A stretch of 5,125 nt of DNA, taken from Chloroflexota bacterium. GTDB taxonomy: Bacteria; Chloroflexota; Anaerolineae; UBA7937; B3-Chlor. The stretch lies in the NCBI GenBank assembly GCA_030616025.1, contig JAUWYD010000111.1, forward strand, positions 1-5,125, written 5' to 3'. This document shows, in pieces, positions 1-5,125 of this stretch. Position numbers and translations under genes: made by a program. The notes beneath the pieces were generated by a model, which saw nothing but the letters and a program-made list of their open reading frames with translations, searched no databases and had not been told where the DNA came from. Each line of letters begins with the position of its first letter. Positions within the stretch are counted from its first letter, which is position 1.

Positions 1-28
1 TCGCGAGACGGAAGGCTTCGTTGGGCAT
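1..28 (-). CDS. Start of a downstream gene in the helicase operon (partial, unidentified)
   Basis: An ATG lies at 28-26 on the minus strand, 2 nt after the TAA stop of the helicase gene. It opens a frame that reads MPNEAFRLA before the window ends. No good Shine-Dalgarno sequence precedes it, so translation would probably be coupled to the end of the helicase gene. Such tight spacing is typical of operon partners. In Bacillus subtilis the MrfA helicase gene is followed by mrfB, an exonuclease gene, and that is the obvious guess here. Nine residues give no family signal, so product and even reality of the gene are uncertain. Confidence 0.3.
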
Positions 29-30
29 GG

Positions 31-2307
31 TTACGAACGCAGCAGCGCCTGAAGGATAAGCGTCGCTGCCGCCTTGTCCAGCGGCTCGTTGTTGTTGCCA
101 CACTTCGGGCTGTGGATGCACGAGGGACAACCTTCCTCACACGGGCATTCTTCGATGGCCCTGAGTGTGGCTTCCCAGAGCTGCGGCAGTATGGCAAAGC
201 CCTTCTCGGCTATCCCCACACCTCCGGGGAAGGCATCATAGATGAAGACCTGCGGCTTTCCCGTGTCGCAGTGGCTGGGTGTGGAGAGACCTCCGATATC
301 CTGTCTATCGCACATGGCGAACAGGGGCAGAATGCCTATCGCGGCGTGCTCCACTGCGTGAAGGCCGCCATGAAAGTCTCGGGGGCGGAGCCTCTTGCCG
401 ACCTCTCGCGGCACGCCAAACCACAGAGCTGTGGTAGAAAGCGATTGGGGCGGCAGATCCAAGTCTTCCTCGCTGAGCACTGTGTCGGTGAACTGCCGCT
501 TCCGTTTGTAGCTGATAACCTGCTCGGTGACCCTCACTTGACCATAGTAGGCGGAAGCGGCGCGCAGGGGCTGCTGCCGCCAGCGGTGGACGATGCGCAG
601 CTCGTTGGTCTCTCGGGGTTGGGTGTAGTAATTCACCTCCACTGGTCTGGCGTGGGCGATGCGGGCGTCCAGATCCAGTTTGGTGACCAAGTAAGCTTCT
701 CCCTGGCGCAAGTAGATCGCGCCAAGATGGATGCGATAGAAGGCCTTGGTCGCCTCTACCTCCTCCAGCAGACGAAAGCCCTCAGTTTCATCAAGGAGAG
801 AGTAGGTATCCGCCGACATGGAGCGGATGTTCACCTCCTCGGCCGGATAGGCGGCAAGGGGGTAGTACCACCGATTACTCCTGTATTTCAGCTTGCCATC
901 CTCCTGCAAGTTAGTCATGGCTTTGGCGAATCCCGGGCCGAAGAGTTCCTCGTCCCGATTCGTCAACGGCATTTCGTAAGCGGCAGAAGGCAGATGCTGC
1001 CGCAAGAGATAGACGTTGTTCGGATCCAGCAGCGCATTCTCGTGGCTGCGTCCGAAAAGCTCTTCAGGATGGCGCATGAAATACTGGTCCAGCGGGTTGT
1101 CGAGACCGATGAGAAAGGAGAGGGAGTGACGTACCCCACGGCCAGCCCTGCCGGCCTGTTGCCAGGTACTCGCAATGGTTCCGGGGTAGCCTACCAGCAC
1201 GGTGGCGTCCAGAGTGCCGATGTCCACACCCAATTCCAAGGCGGTGGTGGCAGTGACTCCCAATAGCTGACCATGAAAGAGCTGTTGTTCTATCTGTCTT
1301 CGTTCCTGGGGAAGATACCCAGCGCGATACGATTTCACCAGGGACACCAAGTCTGGGTCTTCTCGCTGGAGAACTTCTCGACTGTATCGCAGGACGAGCT
1401 CTGCTACCTTGCGGGCCTTGGTAAACGTGATATTGCGAAGCCCCTGGCGGACGAGCTCGGTGAAGAGGTGTGTGGCTTCGATGTTGGCGCTGCGACGGAC
1501 GTTTTTCTCCGGATCGGCAAAGGCTGGGTTCCAAAGCACGAAATCCTTGCCTCCCTGAGGGGAGCCATCATCACCTATGACCAGAGGAGCGATACCGGTC
1601 AAGTTCTGGATGTGCTGGGCAGGATTGGCGATTGTGGCTGAACAGCAGATAAACAAGGGTTGGGAATCGTACCGCTTGCAGAGGCGTCGCAGGCGTCGCA
1701 AGATACAGGCCACGTGTGAGCCGAAGACACCTCGATACACGTGAGCCTCATCTATGACGACGAAGCGCAGGCAGGCCAAGAACTGTGACCACAAGCGGTG
1801 GTTGGGGAGGATGCCAAGATGGAGCATATCCGGATTGGTGAGGGCAATGGATGCCGACTTACGGAGGCGAGCCCTAGCGGAGCGTGGGGTGTCGCCGTCA
1901 TAGGTGCCAAACCTCAGATCTTCGTAGGCGTGACGCGTCAGGTCGCGCAAGCTCCGTATTTGATCCTGGGCGAGCGCCTTGGTCGGGAAGAGATACAGCG
2001 CTCGCGCTTCAGGGTCGGTGTGGATGGATTCCAAGACTGGGACGTTGTAGCAGAGGGTCTTTCCGCTGGCAGTGGATGTGGTGACAACGATATTGTGCCC
2101 GTCCCTTACGGCGTTGACTGCCTCAGCCTGATGGGTGTAGAGTTCGCTTACACCGGAGGCTTCCAGAGACGACTTCAGCCGTTGCGGCAACGGCCTTGTC
2201 AGCTGGCCGTAGCGGGGCTGCCGGGCGGGAATGTGCTCCACGTGGCTGATCTGGTTTTCGTAGGTGGAGAGGCTCTTGAGATGTTCAAGGAATCGCGCCG
2301 TTTCCAT
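31..2307 (-). CDS. mrfA: MrfA/YprA-type DEAD/DEAH-box DNA helicase with C-terminal DUF1998 cysteine cluster
   Basis: A superfamily 2 helicase of 758 residues from the ATG at 2307, close to the roughly 750 usual for MrfA (YprA). The frame stays open to a TTG at 2322 (763 residues; numbering below uses that form). The ATG is preferred because GAAGG lies 8 nt upstream, the TTG has no such site, and the predicted transcript starts near 2322. Motifs in order: Q-like LYTHQ 61-65, Walker A TASGKT 84-89, Ia PTKALAQ 113-119, TNPDM 162-166, DEAH 191-194, SAT 228-230, motif V around 358-374 (ATTALELGVDIG), motif VI QQAGRAGR 388-395. The C-terminal DUF1998 region (about 650-745) contains YDAFPGGVGI at 695-704 and cysteines C726, C728, C732, C735 and C741, a probable metal site. 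All ATPase motifs look intact. In B. subtilis MrfA is a 3'-5' DNA helicase that acts with the exonuclease MrfB in repair of mitomycin C damage, in the cytoplasm. The same role is inferred here. Family assignment is firm; the substrate is not shown by the sequence. Confidence 0.93.
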   Translation of the reverse strand: METARFLEHLKSLSTYENQISHVEHIPARQPRYGQLTRPLPQRLKSSLEASGVSELYTHQAEAVNAVRDGHNIVVTTSTASGKTLCYNVPVLESIHTDPEARALYLFPTKALAQDQIRSLRDLTRHAYEDLRFGTYDGDTPRSARARLRKSASIALTNPDMLHLGILPNHRLWSQFLACLRFVVIDEAHVYRGVFGSHVACILRRLRRLCKRYDSQPLFICCSATIANPAQHIQNLTGIAPLVIGDDGSPQGGKDFVLWNPAFADPEKNVRRSANIEATHLFTELVRQGLRNITFTKARKVAELVLRYSREVLQREDPDLVSLVKSYRAGYLPQERRQIEQQLFHGQLLGVTATTALELGVDIGTLDATVLVGYPGTIASTWQQAGRAGRGVRHSLSFLIGLDNPLDQYFMRHPEELFGRSHENALLDPNNVYLLRQHLPSAAYEMPLTNRDEELFGPGFAKAMTNLQEDGKLKYRSNRWYYPLAAYPAEEVNIRSMSADTYSLLDETEGFRLLEEVEATKAFYRIHLGAIYLRQGEAYLVTKLDLDARIAHARPVEVNYYTQPRETNELRIVHRWRQQPLRAASAYYGQVRVTEQVISYKRKRQFTDTVLSEEDLDLPPQSLSTTALWFGVPREVGKRLRPRDFHGGLHAVEHAAIGILPLFAMCDRQDIGGLSTPSHCDTGKPQVFIYDAFPGGVGIAEKGFAILPQLWEATLRAIEECPCEEGCPSCIHSPKCGNNNEPLDKAAATLILQALLRS

Positions 2308-2315
2308 TGCTCTGG

Positions 2316-2320
2316 CCTTC
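2316..2320 (-). promoter_or_regulatory. Ribosome binding site of the helicase gene
   Basis: On the minus strand GAAGG at 2320-2316 is followed after 8 nt by the ATG at 2307-2305. This is a moderate Shine-Dalgarno match at a good distance. It decides between the two possible starts, because the upstream TTG at 2322-2320 overlaps this element and has no purine-rich site of its own. Confidence 0.5.
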
Positions 2321-2328
2321 AAGACTGA

Positions 2329-2357
2329 AACTTATCTTACCTTTCACATCCTGTCAA
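2329..2357 (-). promoter_or_regulatory. Candidate sigma70-type promoter of the helicase gene
   Basis: On the minus strand a perfect -35 hexamer TTGACA (2357-2352) is followed after 17 nt by TAAGTT (2334-2329), which matches the -10 consensus at 3 of 6 positions. Transcription would start near 2322, leaving about 15 nt of leader before the ATG at 2307. The -35 and spacing are strong, the -10 is weak, which would suit a weak or activated promoter. Its position upstream of the gene supports it; no transcript data are available. Confidence 0.5.
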
Positions 2358-2365
2358 TCCGCGGA
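2358..2365. promoter_or_regulatory. 8-bp perfect palindrome abutting the helicase -35 box (possible operator)
   Basis: TCCGCGGA is a perfect palindrome that directly touches the TTGACA hexamer of the helicase promoter and lies between the two divergent promoter candidates. A regulator bound here could contact the polymerase site. Eight bases alone occur often by chance in GC-rich DNA, and no second copy was seen in this intergenic region, so this is only a candidate. Confidence 0.15.
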
Positions 2366-2391
2366 CCTGCGTCGATGCGAGGTTTCGGGGC

Positions 2392-2420
2392 TTGCTTGGA
2401 GCTGACGGGCATGATATGAT
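2392..2420 (+). promoter_or_regulatory. Candidate extended -10 promoter of the membrane SAM-domain gene
   Basis: TATGAT at 2415-2420 matches the -10 consensus at 5 of 6 positions and is preceded by TGA (2412-2414), giving an extended -10 (TGnTATGAT). A partial -35, TTGCTT (2392-2397), lies exactly 17 nt upstream. The start of transcription would be near 2427, giving a leader of about 35 nt before the GTG at 2462. The extended -10 makes up for the weak -35. This promoter lies back-to-back with that of the helicase gene, with 34 bp between the two -35 hexamers. Confidence 0.6.
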
Positions 2421-2437
2421 ACACCAGCGAAAACACC

Positions 2438-2451
2438 TGTCCTGGAGGACA
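2438..2451 (+). promoter_or_regulatory. Inverted repeat overlapping the Shine-Dalgarno site of the membrane protein gene
   Basis: TGTCCT (2438-2443) and AGGACA (2446-2451) are perfect inverted copies separated by GG. The ribosome binding site GGAGGA (2444-2449) lies inside this element, 12 nt before the GTG start. In RNA the element can fold as a 5-bp stem (UGUCC with GGACA) closed by a UGGA tetraloop, which would partly hide the site. As DNA it could be a small operator just downstream of the predicted transcription start. The repeat is seen directly; any control function is inferred, and a purine-rich site flanked by pyrimidines can form such a repeat by chance. Confidence 0.4.
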
Positions 2452-2461
2452 CAAAGCCACG

Positions 2462-4747
2462 GTGAAGAGGCCGAAGATAGTAGGGCTGATGGGGGGAGTC
2501 TTTCTTATTAGTCTCTCCGCGCTAACATACGAACTGGTCTTGATGCGCCTCGCTTCTGTGGTCATGTTCTATCACTTTGCTTTCTTGGCAGTTTCTCTCG
2601 CCCTGCTGGGCATGAGTGTTGCCGGGATATGCATCTATCTGCTGGCTGACCAGTTTCCCAAGAATAAGGCTGCTCCACAGGCTTTCGTCTCTTGTCTCCT
2701 CTTCTCCTTTGCTCTTCCCTTGGCCCTGGTCGCGGTGTTGAAGGTACCTCCAGAGTTCGAGCTCTCCTTGCGTTCATTGACTACGACCGAGGGGCTGGGT
2801 TTCGTTCTCGTCGTCTGCGCGATGGCTCTGCCATTCTTCTTTAGCGGTCTCTCCATCTCCCTGATACTCACTCACTTTGGCCACGTGGCAAGCAGGGTAT
2901 ACTTCGCTGACCTGATCGGCGCCAGTTTGGGCTGTATCCTGATTATCCCCATCATGAATCTCTTAGGTGCGATACAGGGAGTGCTGCTCATCGCCGTCCT
3001 ATCTGCAGGCGCGGCTCTGGTGTTTGCCTGGGCAGCGGGGGAGAGGAAGCGGGTGTACATCGCGCTGGCGGCGGGCCTGGTCCTAGGGCTCTTTGCTGCT
3101 TTCAATGCCAACCAAGGGCTGATACGGATAGGGCAGGTGAAAGGCGTCACCGAGGAAGAGCCCATTTACGAGAAGTGGAACTCCTTCTCCAGAGTGGCGG
3201 TCTATGCCTCCGATCCCCTATCAGAGGATCTGGAAAGGATGTCTATCCTCATAGATGGATACGCTTTCACGGCCATGGTCCAATTCGATGGCGACTTATC
3301 AAAGCTGGAACCTCTCAAGTTGGAACTGGCTTCGCTGGCTTACCACCTTACTGACAAGAAGGACGTCCTCGTTATCGGCTCGGGCGGGGGCTCAGAAGTC
3401 TTGATGGCCCTGCTCTTTGGAAGTGAATCCATCACTGCGGTGGAGATAAACCCCTTGCTGATGGATATAGTGGATCATCGGTTTGCTGATTTCTCGGGTC
3501 AGTTGTACAGTAGGCCCGGCGTCGTGGCAGTGGTTGATGAAGGCAGGAGTTACATCCGGAACTCTGACAAGAGGTACGACATTATCCAGGCGACCCTGGT
3601 CGACACCTGGGCGGCCAGTCAGGCCGGAGCCTATGCTCTGACGGAGAACTACCTCTATACCAAAGAGGCCTTCGTGGACTACTTGCAGCATCTCACCGAC
3701 GACGGCATCCTTGCCATGACTCGGTGGTATGTTGACAATCCGGAAGAGATGCTGAAGATGACTTCATTGGCTCTGGATGCGATGGACGAATTGGAGATCG
3801 CCCATCCAGAGGAGCACATAGTGGTGGCGAGACGGGAGTACTTGGGCACTTTGCTGGTGAAAAGGACCCCCTTTTCGACCCAGGAGTTACAGGCCATAGA
3901 GGAGGCAAGCGATACTTTTTGGTTTCCTCTGGTATACACGCCTACCCGACAGCCGGAGCAGATCTTTGTTGACTTGGTCAATTCTACGGACAGGGAGAAC
4001 TTCCATCGCGCTCATGGATTGGAGTGTGGCGTATCTTCCTCTACCGATAATCAACCCTTTTTCTTCTTCTGTGAACAGACTGATACATTGATATTCCTGA
4101 TCACCATTGTATCACTCCTGGCTGGGCTGTTGATCCTGGCGCCTTTGATAGCCTCGAGGGGGAGGTCATTACGTGAGTTGGTCACAGGCTATTCTGGCGC
4201 TCTTTTGTATTTCGCATGCCTGGGTGCGGGGTTCCTGATGGTAGAGATTGTATTGATTCAGAGGTTCGTTCTCTTTCTTGGACACCCTGTCTACGCTATC
4301 TCGGTTATTCTCTTCTCACTCCTGTTTTTTGGAGGGCTGGGGAGCCACTTGAGTGGACGGTTTGGACCGGAAAGGCGAGGCTCTTATCAGAAGGGCGCGC
4401 TCTTGGGTCTGGTGTTGCTTTTGGGTTTCTACAACCTTGGTTACTCCGGGTTCTTGCAGACGTTCACCGGTCTCGACATAGTGTATAGAATAGGGTTGAC
4501 AGTTCTTGTGCTCTGTCCCCTGGGTTTGCTAATGGGCATGCCCTTTCCATTGGGGATAGCGGCGGTTCACGGCAGAGAGCCCAGGTTTGTGCCCTGGGCC
4601 TGGGGGATTAACGGTACGCTATCGGTTCTGGGTTCGGTGCTGGCGGCCATGTTGTCCATAAGCTTCGGCTTCACCCTAGCTTTGCTCGTTGGGCAACTGG
4701 TCTATTTTGTGGCCCTCCTAGCAGCATTATTCTGGCCGGTGAGATGA
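2462..4747 (+). CDS. Polytopic membrane protein with a central spermidine-synthase-like SAM-binding domain
   Basis: 761 residues. The GTG at 2462 is chosen because GGAGGA lies 12 nt upstream and there is no other start back to the in-frame stop at 2417; ATG at codon 10 would be a weaker choice. By eye there are seven hydrophobic segments (about 6-28, 34-61, 74-93, 112-137, 147-168, 171-192, 198-214), a soluble domain (about 216-541), then about seven more (542-564, 577-599, 604-626, 645-661, 672-694, 718-737, 738-758). The domain has a Rossmann methyltransferase fold signature: VLVIGSGGG at 302-310, acidic VEIN 327-330, YDII 372-375 and a TDNQPFFFF stretch at 528-536. WNSFSRV at 239-245 and GMPFPLG at 692-698 are also typical of fused membrane spermidine-synthase-like proteins. 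True aminopropyltransferases usually carry a GGGDG loop, a YHE motif and an Asp-Ser/Thr-x-Asp-Pro motif; none is seen here, so polyamine synthesis is doubtful. A SAM-dependent transferase acting at the membrane on an unknown substrate is the best description. It looks monocistronic, with a convergent gene downstream. Confidence 0.85.
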   Translation: MKRPKIVGLMGGVFLISLSALTYELVLMRLASVVMFYHFAFLAVSLALLGMSVAGICIYLLADQFPKNKAAPQAFVSCLLFSFALPLALVAVLKVPPEFELSLRSLTTTEGLGFVLVVCAMALPFFFSGLSISLILTHFGHVASRVYFADLIGASLGCILIIPIMNLLGAIQGVLLIAVLSAGAALVFAWAAGERKRVYIALAAGLVLGLFAAFNANQGLIRIGQVKGVTEEEPIYEKWNSFSRVAVYASDPLSEDLERMSILIDGYAFTAMVQFDGDLSKLEPLKLELASLAYHLTDKKDVLVIGSGGGSEVLMALLFGSESITAVEINPLLMDIVDHRFADFSGQLYSRPGVVAVVDEGRSYIRNSDKRYDIIQATLVDTWAASQAGAYALTENYLYTKEAFVDYLQHLTDDGILAMTRWYVDNPEEMLKMTSLALDAMDELEIAHPEEHIVVARREYLGTLLVKRTPFSTQELQAIEEASDTFWFPLVYTPTRQPEQIFVDLVNSTDRENFHRAHGLECGVSSSTDNQPFFFFCEQTDTLIFLITIVSLLAGLLILAPLIASRGRSLRELVTGYSGALLYFACLGAGFLMVEIVLIQRFVLFLGHPVYAISVILFSLLFFGGLGSHLSGRFGPERRGSYQKGALLGLVLLLGFYNLGYSGFLQTFTGLDIVYRIGLTVLVLCPLGLLMGMPFPLGIAAVHGREPRFVPWAWGINGTLSVLGSVLAAMLSISFGFTLALLVGQLVYFVALLAALFWPVR

Positions 4748-4798
4748 GAGGCTCGGTATTGGCAAGCTCCGAGGATCTCGATGATCGACGGTCTAGGT
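4748..4798. other. Short convergent intergenic gap without a clear terminator
   Basis: Two convergent genes end 51 nt apart here. The only fold noticed is a 5-bp stem, CTCGG (4752-4756) with CCGAG (4769-4773), around a 12-nt loop. No T-run follows on either strand, so an intrinsic terminator is not supported. Transcripts from both sides may end by another mechanism or overlap in antisense. Confidence 0.4.
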
Positions 4799-5125
4799 TC
4801 AAGCAGGGTCTCTTCGTCCGTTTAGTGTGGCCACGACATCGCCCATGGCTACGCCAAGCTCTCTAGCTACCTCTGGGCACTTTGCCTTCAAGATGAAGAA
4901 GATAGGGGCGGAGGTTTCATCGAGCGTCTCGAGATTGGCCTGGCCCTTGCTGACGATGAGGTCTGCATCTCGGAACTCTCGCAGGAATTCTGGGGAACAG
5001 GTCTTCAAGTCGGTGCCTATCATCGGTGACCCGTTACTGATCACACGAGTTACGGTGTTCATGTCCACTGCGAGGGCGTCTTCCATGGTCGCATCATTCA
5101 GTATAGGGGCCCCTTTGACGGCTAC
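4799..5125 (-). CDS. DUF89 / ARMT1-like metal-dependent phosphatase, C-terminal part (cut by window edge)
   Basis: The last 108 residues of a gene on the minus strand, ending in TGA at 4801-4799. An ATG at 5086 lies inside, but the frame stays open to 5125 and the extra 13 codons read as family sequence, so this is not the true start. The fragment shows VKGAPILNDAT (residues 3-13 of the visible part), a glycine-containing SNGS loop, SKGQANLETL (59-68), KCPEVA (82-87) and LGV...GD near the end. These match the C-terminal half of the DUF89 (ARMT1-like) fold of archaeal and bacterial proteins. Characterised members are metal-dependent phosphatases thought to remove damaged or excess sugar phosphates and related metabolites (damage control); the first half of the metal site lies outside the window. 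Substrate cannot be told. The C-terminus looks complete and undamaged. It converges with the membrane protein gene and so is not in its operon. Confidence 0.85.
   Translation of the reverse strand, partial: VAVKGAPILNDATMEDALAVDMNTVTRVISNGSPMIGTDLKTCSPEFLREFRDADLIVSKGQANLETLDETSAPIFFILKAKCPEVARELGVAMGDVVATLNGRRDPA

Noticed and set aside
112..1266. Plus-strand open frame of 384 codons
   Set aside because: It lies wholly antisense to the helicase gene, its product shows no recognisable domain, and the helicase frame is clearly coding with all motifs intact. It is a shadow of codon bias on the other strand.
1273..2328. Further plus-strand frames (1273-1641, 1798-2328) and minus-strand frames inside the helicase region
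   Set aside because: All overlap the helicase coding sequence in other frames, with low-complexity or unrecognisable products and no convincing ribosome binding sites.
2372..2380. TCGATGCGA half-palindrome in the divergent promoter region
   Set aside because: Only three base pairs are symmetrical around a 3-nt centre, which is expected by chance.
2489..2498. Run of six G near the start of the membrane protein gene as a slippage or phase-variation site
   Set aside because: The frame is intact across it, six G is short for phase variation, and it encodes ordinary residues (Met-Gly-Gly) of the first membrane segment.
4752..4773. Possible terminator hairpin between the convergent genes
   Set aside because: The stem is only 5 bp with a 12-nt loop, and no T-run follows on either strand.
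4799..5086. A complete 95-residue gene starting at the ATG at 5086
   Set aside because: The frame continues to the window edge and the additional upstream codons (VKGAPILNDAT) are part of the DUF89 family, so the ATG is internal and the gene is partial.

Overview
This is a bacterial chromosomal window, moderately GC-rich, carrying two complete genes and the ends of two more. Nothing in it identifies the species. The split GTG/ATG start usage, the sigma70-like promoter elements and the MrfA-type helicase point to a bacterium, not an archaeon. An uncultured anaerobic lineage would fit, but that is a guess. No rRNA, tRNA, insertion sequence, CRISPR array or phage gene was seen.

Layout: the left edge (1-28, minus) holds the first nine codons of a gene that starts 2 nt after the helicase stop. 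Next is a long minus-strand gene (31-2307) for a DEAD/DEAH-box helicase with a C-terminal DUF1998 cysteine-cluster domain, of the MrfA (YprA) type. A 154-nt divergent control region (2308-2461) holds back-to-back promoter candidates and a small inverted repeat that overlaps the ribosome binding site of the rightward gene. The rightward gene (2462-4747, plus) encodes a 761-residue polytopic membrane protein in which a spermidine-synthase-like SAM-binding domain sits between two blocks of membrane helices. After 51 nt, a convergent minus-strand gene (4799-5125, cut by the window edge) encodes the C-terminal part of a DUF89 / ARMT1-like metal-dependent phosphatase.

The helicase and the gene cut at position 1 are probably one operon. 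In Bacillus subtilis MrfA works with the exonuclease MrfB in repair of mitomycin-type DNA damage, so the cut gene could be an mrfB-like nuclease, but nine residues cannot show this. The membrane protein is transcribed away from the helicase and has no obvious co-transcribed partner here. The DUF89 gene belongs to a leftward unit that lies mostly outside the window.

The most interesting item is the membrane protein. Its synthase-like domain lacks most residues that define real aminopropyltransferases, and a hand topology count with the positive-inside rule places this nucleotide-binding fold on the outer face of the membrane, where SAM is not expected.
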